Positions 43,629-53,595 of a stretch of DNA of 64,000 nucleotides are shown piece by piece (the stretch's first letter is position 1; each line of letters opens with the position of its first letter). The position numbers and the translations under genes were made by a program. Source of the DNA: Bdellovibrionaceae bacterium UBA2316. Its GTDB lineage: Bacteria; Bdellovibrionota; Bdellovibrionia; Bdellovibrionales; Bdellovibrionaceae. The notes under the pieces were generated by a model. The model was not told the origin of the DNA and searched no databases. It saw only the letters and a list, made by a program, of their open reading frames with translations. The DNA is taken from NCBI GenBank assembly GCA_002345205.1, contig DDVI01000003.1, forward strand, positions 1 through 64,000, in the 5' to 3' direction.

Positions 43629-45512
43629 ATGTGTGGAATAGTTGGGTATTTAGGGCCATTGAATCCTAAAGACGTGATTATGCAAGGTTTAAAAAAGCTT
43701 GAATATCGCGGATACGACAGTGCAGGTTTAGCTGTTATTCAAGAGGGTCATACTAAATTGATTCGTGCTATGGGTAAGCTACAGGCACTTGATGATAAAA
43801 TTAAAAATGAATCTTGGACGGGGCATATTGGAATTGGTCACACTCGTTGGGCTACTCACGGAGTTCCGTCCGAACGAAATGCGCATCCTCATAAAGTTCG
43901 CGGCATCACGCTCGTTCATAATGGAATTATCGAAAACTATCATGAAATCAAAGACGCTCTATTGGCAAAAGGTGCGCAGATCGCATCCGATACCGATTCT
44001 GAATTAGTGGCGCATTTAATCGCGGCGGAATATGAAAAAGTTAAAGATTTGAAATCTGCCGTTGAACGCGTACTACCACAATTGCTCGGCGCGTTTTCGA
44101 TTGTTGTACTGTGTGAACAAAGCCCAAATGAATTGATCGCCTTTAAAGACGGTCCTCCATTAGTTGTTGGTTTAGGTAAAGGTGAAAATTTTGTCGCCAG
44201 CGACGTTCAGGCGTTAATCAAATACACAAATGAATTTATTTATTTGAACGACCGCGAGATCGTAAAGCTTGAACCTAACAAAGTTCAGCTGTTTTCATCG
44301 CACGGAGTAGCGATTGAGCGCAAGTCCGTTACGCTAAATTGGAATGCTGAATTGACTGAAAAACAAGGTTTTGCACATTTCATGTTGAAAGAAATTCACG
44401 AGCAACCAAGAACGGTAGCCGCCGCGGTAGATAGCCATTTGGTGGAAACCACTGTACGTTTAAATCGAATCGGCTTTAATCATCCCGCGTATTTTGAAAA
44501 TCGCGAAAAAATGGATGTTGCTAAAGATTGGGAAAATACGCAAAAAGTCCTTAAAGGGGTCGAGCGAGTTTTCGTTATCGCCTGTGGAACTAGTTTCTAT
44601 GCGGGTAATATCGCCAAGTACTTTATCGAAAAACTGGCAAATCTGCCGGTAGAAATCGATATCGCAAGTGAATTCCGCTATCGTGATCCCGTAATTCCTA
44701 AAAATACATTAGTGATGACTATTTCTCAAAGTGGCGAGACTGCCGATACATTAGCGGCAATTCGTTTGGCAAAAGAGAAGGGTGCGTTGACATTATCATT
44801 GTGTAACGTGAAAAATTCCTCAATAGATCGTGTTGCTGATGGGCATTTGTATATGAATACGGGACCTGAAATCGGTGTAGCAAGTACCAAAGCTTTTACT
44901 GCGACTATTGCGCTGTTAAACGTATTTGCATTGGGATTGGGTAAAATTAGAAAAACCATTTCAGAAAAAGATGAAACGGAATTCGTTGCGAGTTTGCGCG
45001 CGCTTCCAAGCAAAATGGAAGTCGTATTATCATATGACAAATATTTTCAAGCGGCAGCTAACACGCTAAAAGACTTTCGTGGTTTTTTATTTATGGGGCG
45101 TGGAACAAGTTATCCCATCGCGATGGAAGGCGCTCTTAAACTCAAGGAACTAGCTTATTTGCATGCTGAAGGATACGCTGCTGGTGAAATGAAACACGGA
45201 CCTATTGCGCTTATCGACGAACGGATGGCGGTTGTTATGGTGGCGCCGCGTGATCACTACTTTGAAAAAACAGTGAGCAACATCGAAGAAGTAAAAGCGC
45301 GCGGTGGTTATATTATTTCAATGGGTTCTGGCGATGATCAGGCACTAAAGCGAATCAGCAAACAATACCTGCCTATTCCTGTGTCGGATTGGTTAACAAA
45401 TCCAATCCTTTTCGTTGTGCCGTTACAATTGATGGCTTACCACTTGTCATCAGAGTTAGGTTACGACGTCGATCAACCTCGTAACTTAGCGAAATCAGTG
45501 ACGGTTGAGTAA
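43629..45512 (+). CDS. glmS: Glutamine-fructose-6-phosphate aminotransferase
   Basis: First enzyme of the hexosamine pathway: fructose-6-P plus glutamine gives glucosamine-6-P. It is 627 aa. Residue 2 is the catalytic Cys of the N-terminal glutaminase (MCGIVGYLGP). The two SIS domains carry ACGTSFYAGN, SQSGETADTL and GRGTSYPIAMEGALKLKEL. The C-terminus DQPRNLAKSVTVE is canonical. AGGTAG precedes the ATG. No glmS ribozyme-like leader is seen; the operon leader upstream of glmU is only 160 bases. Confidence 0.97.
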   Translation: MCGIVGYLGPLNPKDVIMQGLKKLEYRGYDSAGLAVIQEGHTKLIRAMGKLQALDDKIKNESWTGHIGIGHTRWATHGVPSERNAHPHKVRGITLVHNGIIENYHEIKDALLAKGAQIASDTDSELVAHLIAAEYEKVKDLKSAVERVLPQLLGAFSIVVLCEQSPNELIAFKDGPPLVVGLGKGENFVASDVQALIKYTNEFIYLNDREIVKLEPNKVQLFSSHGVAIERKSVTLNWNAELTEKQGFAHFMLKEIHEQPRTVAAAVDSHLVETTVRLNRIGFNHPAYFENREKMDVAKDWENTQKVLKGVERVFVIACGTSFYAGNIAKYFIEKLANLPVEIDIASEFRYRDPVIPKNTLVMTISQSGETADTLAAIRLAKEKGALTLSLCNVKNSSIDRVADGHLYMNTGPEIGVASTKAFTATIALLNVFALGLGKIRKTISEKDETEFVASLRALPSKMEVVLSYDKYFQAAANTLKDFRGFLFMGRGTSYPIAMEGALKLKELAYLHAEGYAAGEMKHGPIALIDERMAVVMVAPRDHYFEKTVSNIEEVKARGGYIISMGSGDDQALKRISKQYLPIPVSDWLTNPILFVVPLQLMAYHLSSELGYDVDQPRNLAKSVTVE

Positions 45513-45557
45513 ATTGGGATAAGTTATGATAGATTGAGCTCGGGTGACTTGAAAATA

Positions 45558-46577
45558 TTAAAAGTTTGAGTCACCGTCAGTATCTAGCTTTTTAGTGGTT
45601 TTCCATTTTATATCTTGAACATCGAAAAAATGGCTAACGTAAACGCAAATTTTGCTTGCGGCCTCTTGATCTTCTCTGATGATACTAAGAATTTCATTGC
45701 TGGTTTTTTTTAGCAGTTGCTGAATTTTAACGGCGGATTTTTCAGATACGGGAGCTACTCGGAAAGATCGGATGTTGGAGTTTGTGCCTTCTGGAACATA
45801 GGGAACGCCATTTGGCCCCTGATATCGATCTAAGCATCGCCCTGTCCAGTAGCGATCAATCTTGGCGACTTGAGAAAGGGTTAGACCTGGAACTTGGATC
45901 CATTTATTGCCAATAACATATTTTTTTCCCTTTAATTGAATTGTTTCAGCGTTTGTTAATTCGTTAATCGCTTTTTTAACTAACTCTTCAGAAACTAGAA
46001 TTCGTTCAGCTATCCATTTGTCAGAGTGCTGACGTAAATTTTTATAATCATCTAGTTGTATGGCGGCTTCAATAGCCGCAGCAAATGGATACTTAACTTC
46101 CACAAGTTTTTGGGATTTTAGTTTTTCATATTTTTCCTTTAAAGTAGGAACTTTATCAATATCGGTAATTTGATTTACAAGTTCATAAAGGTTGTTAGTT
46201 CTTTCATTTATCAAGTGAAGCATTGTTTCTAAGCTGGGAGAGATGTTCTTGTTCATCCATCGACGTACAATAACTTCACTGTGTCCCACAATTTTTCCGA
46301 TTTCTTGGGCATTAATATTGGGACAAATAGACTCGATGAATTCCTTTGTATTTCGGGGATCACCGTGAAATGTCAAAACCAAACTAAACGCTTTCCTATA
46401 GTTGGGGCAGGCAATTTCTAATATATCTATGAACTCACGCCAGCGGAGCCATTTGATATCAGATTCCCATTTGTGGTACTGATTAAATTTGAAACCCAAT
46501 TTTTGACTCATTTCTTTTTGAGTATGGTTTCCTCGAAGTGAAGCTAGAAGTTCCTGTTTTACTTTCAAATAGTCCAT
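45558..46577 (-). CDS. HTH regulator with TIGR02147-like C-terminal domain
   Basis: 339 aa. Residues 5-60 form an XRE-like HTH (GNHTQKEMSQKLGFKFNQYH). A second HTH-like segment is around residues 90-115 (NAQEIGKIVGHSEVIVRRWM). The region from about 140 to the end resembles the TIGR02147/DUF4423 domain common in Bdellovibrio and Fibrobacter: a winged-helix part with VSEELVKKAINELTNAETIQ, then the closing RVAPVSEKSAVKIQQLLKKT and ICVYVSHFFDV. It probably represses or activates the operon in which it is the last gene, 22 bases after the FeeM-PilZ gene. Confidence 0.78.
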   Translation of the reverse strand: MDYLKVKQELLASLRGNHTQKEMSQKLGFKFNQYHKWESDIKWLRWREFIDILEIACPNYRKAFSLVLTFHGDPRNTKEFIESICPNINAQEIGKIVGHSEVIVRRWMNKNISPSLETMLHLINERTNNLYELVNQITDIDKVPTLKEKYEKLKSQKLVEVKYPFAAAIEAAIQLDDYKNLRQHSDKWIAERILVSEELVKKAINELTNAETIQLKGKKYVIGNKWIQVPGLTLSQVAKIDRYWTGRCLDRYQGPNGVPYVPEGTNSNIRSFRVAPVSEKSAVKIQQLLKKTSNEILSIIREDQEAASKICVYVSHFFDVQDIKWKTTKKLDTDGDSNF

Positions 46578-46599
46578 TTTTTGTTCACCTTTTCAAAAT

Positions 46600-47865
46600 T
46601 TAAGCTATCTTTCTTCTGCCGGGACTATTTTCTTCCATGTGATCTATAAAATTTTCCCAAAACGGATCACTTTGGGCAATTTTGAATCCGTAATAACCTA
46701 AACCATTCGACCATTGTGGTTCGATAGTTAGGGTACTATATATTTCAGGCCCTAGCGAAACGCAAATTTTTTGAGATCTATTCGGATTCAATTTATTCAC
46801 ACTATAGACCTTAATTCCATTTCTGGAAACATCAAAAACTTGAACCATTTGAAATGGAAGCAAATCTCTAGACAGAAATTGACCTGTTGATTTTACTTCG
46901 AAGCGTCCCTCTGTTCTAAAAAAATTTAGAGTCAAAACATTATTAGTGAAACCGGCAAAGATGTTCTGGTATTCTGATTCTTTATATTGGCTTTTAATTA
47001 TTGTAAGTTCTTCCTGAGTTAGATTTTGTAAGGTATTCGTTTTTTCCACAAAAAAGTAATGAAGTAATTCGGGAGTTAATTTTGGATCCGAGATGCTATA
47101 ATAAGTTCTATCTGGAAAATGAAAATTATCTATTTTTGTTTCAATAAAATATTTATAGAGATTTTTTTCGTCAGGATAGGAATTGTATATTTGTTTATAT
47201 TTCTCTGGAGCCTGGGATAAATCTAGGTATTCAGCCATAACCGTAGCTCCGTTTGAAAATTCATAGTTGTGTACAATCCGATTTTCTAATATTTCAAAAT
47301 TGAGCATCGATTCGTAAAAGTGGCGGCGAAATGGTTTAATCACAATGAGTTTAATATCGATGCCAAAAAAACTTACGGAATATTCGTATAGAAATTTCAG
47401 TAAACCAAATAGTAGCGTCCTGTGGTCATTTTTATACGTATCGCATACGCAAAGCGAAGATATTTCAGCTATTCTGCGTCCTTTTTTGGTGAATGAATTG
47501 ACATCATATATTTTTGAAATAGGTAATCCAAACGCCGTTAGTCTAAAAATAGAAACTGTTGCCACGACAACATCATCTACTGTTGCAATCAGCATACTAG
47601 TGCTTGGCAGGGCATGGTAGGCAGTGGCTCGCAATCCGGTAGAGTTGGGTTTCATAGATCCACTGGCAACATAGGCTTGATAAAGCAGCTGATAGGCTTG
47701 TTCCATTTCTGATTTTGTTTCTGCCAGTTTGAATTTTAAATTGGGCGGCGGGAAATAGTCTAAGCAGACTTTATTTCTTAATATAAAGTCTCTCAGGCTG
47801 GTTGGGGATAAATCAAAAATTTTAGAAGTTAAATTTTTTTTTAAACGACGCCATTTTTTTTTCAT
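46600..47865 (-). CDS. FeeM-like N-acyltransferase fused to a PilZ domain
   Basis: 421 aa. Residues about 45-245 look like the GNAT-type N-acyl amino acid synthase (FeeM-like) domain: KSEMEQAYQLLYQAYVASGS, TSMLIATVDDVVVATVSIFR, RRIAEISSLCVC and KPFRRHFYESMLNFEIL. Residues about 310-410 resemble a PilZ domain with the D-x-S-x-x-G motif in FDVSRNGIKVY. The R-x-x-x-R motif is altered to RFEVK, so c-di-GMP binding is uncertain. Such enzymes transfer acyl groups from acyl carrier protein to amino acids. It is third in a four-gene operon with an E1-like enzyme and a methyltransferase. AT content is higher than in the flanking genes. Confidence 0.75.
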   Translation of the reverse strand: MKKKWRRLKKNLTSKIFDLSPTSLRDFILRNKVCLDYFPPPNLKFKLAETKSEMEQAYQLLYQAYVASGSMKPNSTGLRATAYHALPSTSMLIATVDDVVVATVSIFRLTAFGLPISKIYDVNSFTKKGRRIAEISSLCVCDTYKNDHRTLLFGLLKFLYEYSVSFFGIDIKLIVIKPFRRHFYESMLNFEILENRIVHNYEFSNGATVMAEYLDLSQAPEKYKQIYNSYPDEKNLYKYFIETKIDNFHFPDRTYYSISDPKLTPELLHYFFVEKTNTLQNLTQEELTIIKSQYKESEYQNIFAGFTNNVLTLNFFRTEGRFEVKSTGQFLSRDLLPFQMVQVFDVSRNGIKVYSVNKLNPNRSQKICVSLGPEIYSTLTIEPQWSNGLGYYGFKIAQSDPFWENFIDHMEENSPGRRKIA

Positions 47866-47877
47866 TTTTTTTGACTC

Positions 47878-48657
47878 CTATTTTTCGGCGGTAACTAATA
47901 CTATACCGCCAGATAAGAAGTATTTTCTTGAGCTGGTGTGTATTACTTTTTTATTTATCCATTCGTTTAGTTCGCCAGTTTTTCCCACAAGGTCCGCTTT
48001 GAATCCAAATAGTAATTTGGCCAAGGATTCAAACGGGATGTCGTCGCTAGTGAACATTATCACTTGAGACTTAATTTTGCTGAATCCCAGGTCCGCTAGA
48101 AGCGAAGGGATCTTTCTACCAACTAGCCGATCTCCACCCCTTTTTTTCTGAAGGTCTTGTGCTTCAAGCAATAGTGAGTTTATAAATTCATCTTGAGGAA
48201 ACTGAAGAACGAGTCCATCGTCAGAATCAACCACACAAACGATTCCATTTTTTTTGAGACATTGGTGCACTTGTTTGAGTGCTTCTTGTTTATTTTCTAT
48301 ATGCTGCAGGACGAATCTCAAGTAAGAAAAATCTATTGTTGAATCAAGCGATTCTAAGTAACTAGTGTTTGAATTATTTAAAGTTAGAAACCCGAGTGCC
48401 GGAGGATTTTTAATTTTTTCGGCGCATATTCTTAGCAGTTTTTCATCATTGTCGATACTAATGACTTTTCCTTGGTTTGCGAGTTCACATAAAGTTGGAG
48501 TCACGAATCCAGGGCCACAGCCAAATTCAAGAACGCTATGATTCGGTTTTAGTCCGGCCTGTTTTAGCAATTTCACTTCTAGACTTTTCATTGTGTTCGC
48601 CTGAGCTTGAAGTCTTTCGAGTTCTTGTTTCGTATCATTTAGTAAATCTAGGGTCAT
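47878..48657 (-). CDS. SAM-dependent class I methyltransferase
   Basis: 259 aa. Motif I is SVLEFGCGPGFVTPTL (about 41-56), followed by an acidic motif II in VISIDNDEKLLRICAE, motif IV in FSYLRFVLQHIENKQEALKQ and a post-motif VCVVDSDDGLVLQFPQ. It is of the UbiE/Methyltransf_11 type, usually acting on small molecules. The N-terminal 25 residues are a helix. It is 9 bases downstream of the ThiF-like gene and 12 bases upstream of the FeeM-PilZ gene, so it should act in the same pathway. The substrate cannot be told from sequence. Confidence 0.86.
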   Translation of the reverse strand: MTLDLLNDTKQELERLQAQANTMKSLEVKLLKQAGLKPNHSVLEFGCGPGFVTPTLCELANQGKVISIDNDEKLLRICAEKIKNPPALGFLTLNNSNTSYLESLDSTIDFSYLRFVLQHIENKQEALKQVHQCLKKNGIVCVVDSDDGLVLQFPQDEFINSLLLEAQDLQKKRGGDRLVGRKIPSLLADLGFSKIKSQVIMFTSDDIPFESLAKLLFGFKADLVGKTGELNEWINKKVIHTSSRKYFLSGGIVLVTAEK

Positions 48658-48666
48658 AAGAAGTCC

Positions 48667-49560
48667 TTACTTTATATGCATGGTTATTTGGGTTCTAACA
48701 TCAGCGTAGTGTTTTTTGGCGAGGAAAATTTTAAGACGCTGTAGAAATCCTCGGTTTCCAAAACGTAACTTTGCCCTTCGATATGTGCCAAGAAATAGAT
48801 CAAATTGGGTGTAAAAGGGAGCTTCGAATAGCGAACGTTTTTTTAGGATATAAAAAAGAACTTCCGCAGCGACAAGCGATGCGCCAAGACCACACGAAAA
48901 GGATATCGAGGGACCGGTTCCACTTGAGGCCAGATTTTTTTTATCGAAGTTTAAGTATTTAAGATGCAAACCCGAAGGGGCTATGCCTAACGCAAAATGA
49001 ATCATCTGGTCAAATTTGTCCATTCCTGGTTTCCAATTAAAAAAATCGTCTGAACTCATCGATGTTGGTGTAAATGAGTGAAGAGTAGCCGAGTACCCAA
49101 GAGGAGCCGACAGGATAACAGTTTTTTTCTGGGTAGTGCATGTATTGTAAAGCAAGCGTCGAGCTGACAAGCAAAAAAAGTCGAGTGAATCCACAATGAC
49201 ATCACAATAGTTTACAAATTCTGATACATTTTCGGCTTGAATTCCCGAGTTAAATTCAATTATTTCCACTGCGGGATTTATTCCTTTGGCCATTTCTTTC
49301 ATGATTAAAACTTTTGGCTTTCCATAGGAATTTTCATTTGCACCTATTTGTCTATTAGTATTGGGTTTTTCAAATAGGTCTAAATCTGCAATAATAAATT
49401 TACCAATTCCTGTTCTGACTAAATTTATAAATGTTTGCCCACCTAGTCCGCCGAGGCCCGCAATTCCTACTGTAGTATTTATAAGTTTGCGTTGTTCTTC
49501 TTCACTTATAATTCCTATATTTCGCATGAATCTTTGAAAATAGTCTTGTGAGTTGTCCAA
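48667..49560 (-). CDS. ThiF/E1-like adenylyltransferase
   Basis: 297 aa with a TTG start 6 bases after GGAG. It has the E1/ThiF/MoeB fold: nucleotide loop GIAGLGGLGG at 32-41, then IADLDLFEKPNTNRQIGANE with the conserved Asp, Asn and Arg, a Lys in YGKPK, and Asp in VIVDSLDF. The two C-x-x-C zinc motifs of MoeB and ThiF are absent. Members adenylate a C-terminal carboxylate of a small protein or peptide, or a free carboxylate. The C-terminal 60 residues are basic. No ubiquitin-like partner is visible in the operon. It is the first gene of the operon. Confidence 0.85.
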   Translation of the reverse strand: MDNSQDYFQRFMRNIGIISEEEQRKLINTTVGIAGLGGLGGQTFINLVRTGIGKFIIADLDLFEKPNTNRQIGANENSYGKPKVLIMKEMAKGINPAVEIIEFNSGIQAENVSEFVNYCDVIVDSLDFFCLSARRLLYNTCTTQKKTVILSAPLGYSATLHSFTPTSMSSDDFFNWKPGMDKFDQMIHFALGIAPSGLHLKYLNFDKKNLASSGTGPSISFSCGLGASLVAAEVLFYILKKRSLFEAPFYTQFDLFLGTYRRAKLRFGNRGFLQRLKIFLAKKHYADVRTQITMHIK

Positions 49561-49820
49561 AGGGTCTCCACTTGCAGTATTTTTAAGTTCTATCGGCGCT
49601 ATCGAAATTCGCTAGATTTTTAAATGATTAAATTGTTGAAAGTATCCAAAAAAGACTATTCTGAAACTTAAATAGCGACAAACCGAATACCTAAAGGAGT
49701 TTCGCTACGAACTATTTTAGTGATTCGATCTGACTTTAATTTCAAATTTTACTTGAAGTAAAAAGAACAGAATTAGTAAAAATTATTTCGGCTTTCTAAA
49801 CCGAGCTGATGCAAGAGGCT

Positions 49821-51310
49821 CTAGTGCTGGTAGACAGGATTTGTATGAGAGGTACACGTGAAATTGCCTGTCCAGTAAATCGATGATTTGGTATAAAGCG
49901 TTCCTGAGTTTAATCTAAAGTTAATTGTGTTTCCATCCGCGGAATAAAGAGTAGAGGCCTCAATGTCCGCTATGGCACTGCTTAGTTCAATTAATTCCGA
50001 AGCGACGGTAGAGTGCAATGTGGAGTTTTTAATAGTAAGAACTACTGAGGTGCTTGCGAAAATGTGTTCAGTGGGGCTAGTCGAATCTAATAAAGCAGAA
50101 TTGAGGATATTTAATTTTGACGTTCCACTTAAGTAGATATGGTTTCCAAAAGATAGAGAGTTAGTAGCATTTTGTTCTAGGTTTGAATAGCTTAGATCAT
50201 GTTCAAAGGCGCTGGAATAATAGATTCCCGCGGCGAAATTTCTTGCTTGGTTATTTGAAATTGTAGTTTTTGTGATGGAACTGTTTCCCAGCAAGGTAAG
50301 TCCTGCGCCGCCAGATGCTCCTTGTGCTATGGGGAAGGTGTTATTCGAAATGTTTGAATTTGAAATGTCAGTTTTGGCCGCTTCAATATAGGCTCCTGCT
50401 CCCCAAGAGTAACCGGCCGCATTCGTGAGATTTCCTGTATTGTTCTGGATATTGCAATTGTCCATTGTAAAAAGCCCCGTACTTTTGTGATACAAGCCAA
50501 CTCCTGTGACCGCAGAGGCACTGGTGCCTGAAATCGTGTTGTAGGAAATCTCGCAGTTTTTCAGAGCTAAATTGATCGCTTGGCTTTTTAAACCGACTCC
50601 AAAAGTGGCTCCTGCTGGAGCGGCTAAGCCGCCGTTTTTAATGGCGATACCATCGATTAAAACCTCGGTAGATGTAGATTGGATATTTATGACTGGGCTT
50701 ATGGCCGTGCCGTCAGGGTTGGCATCGATAATCGTGTTGTTTCGTCCGGCTCCTTTGAGTGTTACCCGCGAGTTAATAATTAAACTTTGAGATGGCAATC
50801 CAAATGTTCCAGTAGGCAGATTTACGATTGAAAGAATACCTGGACTTTGAGAGTTAGCTTCCTCGATCGCTGCTCTCAGGGTGCAAGATCGGAAAGATCA
50901 GATGTCGAGTCCACGTCGAAATTTACACCCACTTCAAAAGTAATTTGAGTTGAAATTTCGCTATCGCCATCGACGGTGGCTTGAATAGTATAAATTTGTT
51001 TCAAGCCAGGTGCGCCAGGGTTTCCTGAAATAATACCGGTTTCAGTGTCCATATCCATGCCTATTGGTAAGCTGGGGCTTATTCTAAAGTTTTTTAAACT
51101 TCCTGTGGTGGTGGGTACAAAATGGATGGATTCATTCTTAGTATAGACTTCCTTTAGAGCCGTATAGTTTATCGAAGGCTTAGGAACAGATGGGGCCTCT
51201 TCTGCTACTTTTGAAGGCAATGCTGCGGTTTCAAGAGAATCTATCCGTGCGTTTAATGTACAGCCGGTAAGGATTGCAAATACATAAAAGCACTCATTCC
51301 TTTTACCCAG
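49821..51310 (-). pseudogene. Frameshifted lipoprotein with Ig-like and right-handed beta-helix parts
   Basis: Two frames on the minus strand belong together. The upstream part encodes AILTGC (lipobox, Cys codon at 51260-51262), then an Ig/cadherin-like 'putative Ig' segment (LPIGMDMDTETGIISGNPGA) and VDSTSDLSDL, and meets TGA at 50876. One base lost at about 50885 would restore CTLRAAIEEANSQSPG, the CSLREAI-type motif that starts many bacterial beta-helix surface proteins. The rest is a beta-helix with repeated N-x-S/T-x-x-N strands, to TAG at 49821. The lipoprotein end also has no ATG, GTG or TTG; CTG at 51310 is the only near candidate. The broken state may be real or a sequence error. Confidence 0.75.
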
Positions 51311-51456
51311 GGATTCTCTACATATCTCCGCATATATAGATATTCGGAATAATGGACTAAATATTTAATTTTATGTTTAATTTTAAAGGAAAAATTACTA
51401 TTTTAGTTAACCGTAAAACTATTTTGGCAATTTAAGGCGTTTTCCATGCAATTGCT

Positions 51457-52803
51457 TTAGTTCGCACTCACTAGATAGTGGAAGTAAGCTTTAGTTTTTT
51501 CGACGTACTCGACGGTTTCGCCGCCGCGTGCTTGTCCCCATTTTGTATTTTTATAGTAATCTGGCTCCGCTAGCTTAGGAAGGACTGTTTTAAGCTGGTT
51601 CCAGTGGTAAGGATTCAGCCCGACCGATTCAGAAATGATAAATGCATCTTTCAAATGACCGATACCGATGTTGTAGGCGGCCAGAGCTAATATCACGCGA
51701 TCATTGTAGGAAATGTCTTTTGGGAAGAGCTGAATTAGTTTTTTTAAGTAGCGAGCACCACCTAAAATGTTTTCTTCAGGATCGTGAATGTCTTCAATTC
51801 CTAAATATTCGGCAGTTGCTTGCGTGATTTGCATTAAGCCTTTAACGCCAGTAAAGCTGCGCGCGGTGGGATCCCAGTGTGATTCTTGATAACATACGGC
51901 GGCCACTAATTCCCAAGGTAAACCATATTTTGCTCCGGCACGTTTGAAGTAGCTAATGTACTCAGGTAGGCGGGACTTCGTGCGCATTTTGAAAATTTCA
52001 ATATCTGATTGGGTTAGTTCTTCAGAATAAATGCGATATTGCTCGTAGATTTTCTGCACGCGCCCTTCGCGCGACGCTTTTTGAAACCAGCTACGCATAA
52101 GCGGATTTAAATACTCGTGCTCGCCTGAAATCATCCAATTTAAAGAAAAGTGATCTTTAAGCTTAAACTTGAAATCTAGACTACTGAATTCTTTTAAATG
52201 GAAAATGCCTTCTTTATTATTAGTAATAAGACAGTCTGCGTGACCGCTTGCGATTTCGGAAAATGCGCGAGCCGTAGAACCGTTAAGCCAAACTTGGATG
52301 CGGGCGCGAGGAATATGTCTTACCAGTTCCTGATGAGTCACCACATTTTTATTTCGCTCGAAAGAAATGATATCAAGACCATTAAGGTCGTCTTCCACTT
52401 CGACATCTACTTTCTTGCGGCAGAACACCGATAAAGACGCTGACTCGTAGTCTGGCCCGATAACTTCCGAATGGCTCTCCGCAAAGGCGCGAGGGAAGCG
52501 TCCAGCGGCGATATGACCAGCACCACTTTTATAAGCTGCGATCAAATCGTCTTCATTTCTATAGGATTTAAATTCAATTTTTTTTCCGTAGGTTTTGGCA
52601 AAATCGGCAATCAGATCATGATCGATGCCTTGGCTAATTTGTTTTGTCTTAGATGAGTACGATAACGGATGCTTTAATATTAAGACTTTAAGCGCCGGAA
52701 GTTCCTGCAGCTTAAGAGCTTGTCGATCTGAATAATATCGTGGTCCTTCGCAATGAATTAATCCAAGCAGTGGTAGAACCAAAAGTGTCCGAAAAAAAGG
52801 CAT
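51457..52803 (-). CDS. mltF: Membrane-bound lytic murein transglycosylase F
   Basis: Cleaves peptidoglycan glycan strands to 1,6-anhydro products. It is 448 aa. The signal peptide ends in LIHC (Cys at 18), so it is probably lipid-anchored. A periplasmic binding-protein domain (about 36-265, SBP_bac_3 type: VLILKHPLSYS, GHIAAGRFPRAF) precedes the SLT domain. There the catalytic Glu is at 307 (VCYQESHWDPTARS) and the family motifs TGVKGLMQITQATAEYLG and LALAAYNIGIGHL follow. In a predator it could serve wall turnover or prey wall modification. It is divergent from tdk. Confidence 0.93.
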   Translation of the reverse strand: MPFFRTLLVLPLLGLIHCEGPRYYSDRQALKLQELPALKVLILKHPLSYSSKTKQISQGIDHDLIADFAKTYGKKIEFKSYRNEDDLIAAYKSGAGHIAAGRFPRAFAESHSEVIGPDYESASLSVFCRKKVDVEVEDDLNGLDIISFERNKNVVTHQELVRHIPRARIQVWLNGSTARAFSEIASGHADCLITNNKEGIFHLKEFSSLDFKFKLKDHFSLNWMISGEHEYLNPLMRSWFQKASREGRVQKIYEQYRIYSEELTQSDIEIFKMRTKSRLPEYISYFKRAGAKYGLPWELVAAVCYQESHWDPTARSFTGVKGLMQITQATAEYLGIEDIHDPEENILGGARYLKKLIQLFPKDISYNDRVILALAAYNIGIGHLKDAFIISESVGLNPYHWNQLKTVLPKLAEPDYYKNTKWGQARGGETVEYVEKTKAYFHYLVSAN

Positions 52804-52963
52804 AAGGACGCTTGTTAATCTAGAGACTCTAAGGGTTCAAGCCGGATGACGTTATTTGTTTAGCCAATTCGAAATAAAAGCAGGCTTAATGTGCGCGTCA
52901 AAAAAATTTACATGATATCGTAACATTTTTTCAATACTCTCGGATGTTTTCGAGGGGAAAAAA

Positions 52964-53575
52964 ATGTCAGAGTTTTCGTATTTTCAAACTAGGGGATGGA
53001 TCGAAGTCGTTGTTGGATCCATGTATAGTGGTAAAACAGAGGAGCTTATTCGCCGGATTCGTCGCGCTGAATTTGCCAAACTAAAAGTTCAAGTTTTTAA
53101 ACCAGTGATCGATAATCGTTATCGAGTGAAAGAAGTGACATCTCATAATCAAAACACGGTGGACGCGATACCACTTAATAATATTGAGGAAATTTGGGAT
53201 CATTTAAGCCCGAAGACTCGCGTTGTTGGAATTGATGAAGGTCAATTCTTTAGTGCAGAGATCTTAAATGTCGTGCAAGATTTAGCCGATCGCGGCTTAC
53301 GTGTGATTATCGCAGGACTGGATACGGACTGGAAAGGCCAAGCGTTTGAGCCAATGCCAACGTTGATGGCGATTGCTGAAAATGTAACTAAACAGCACGC
53401 CGTATGCATGACCTGCGGGGCGCCTGCGAGCCGTACTCAAAAGATTGCCGGTGGCGATTCACAAATAGAAGTGGGCGCTACTGAATCCTATGAAGCTCGG
53501 TGTCGTGAGCACTTTATTCCGCGAGTAGACACTCGTAAAGAGAATGTAAAAGAAAGTGCTATCGCACAACCATAA
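52964..53575 (+). CDS. tdk: Thymidine kinase
   Basis: Phosphorylates thymidine in nucleotide salvage, useful when nucleosides come from degraded prey DNA. It is 203 aa. The P-loop is [20 protein letters not shown]. The Asp/Glu region IDEGQFF, the lasso zinc motif with [13 protein letters not shown], and the substrate-binding YEARCREHF are intact. GAGGGGAAAAAA precedes the ATG. About 160 bases of shared upstream region separate it from mltF. It is convergent with the third minor pilin gene. Confidence 0.95.
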   Translation: MSEFSYFQTRGWIEVVVGSMYSGKTEELIRRIRRAEFAKLKVQVFKPVIDNRYRVKEVTSHNQNTVDAIPLNNIEEIWDHLSPKTRVVGIDEGQFFSAEILNVVQDLADRGLRVIIAGLDTDWKGQAFEPMPTLMAIAENVTKQHAVCMTCGAPASRTQKIAGGDSQIEVGATESYEARCREHFIPRVDTRKENVKESAIAQP

Positions 53576-53595
53576 ATAAGTTAGTGGGTGCGGTC

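Noticed and set aside
45526..45574. GGTGACT/AGTCACC inverted repeat between glmS and the HTH gene as a terminator
   Set aside because: The right arm lies inside the coding end of the HTH gene, the loop is long and AT-rich, and no clear T-run follows, so support is weak.
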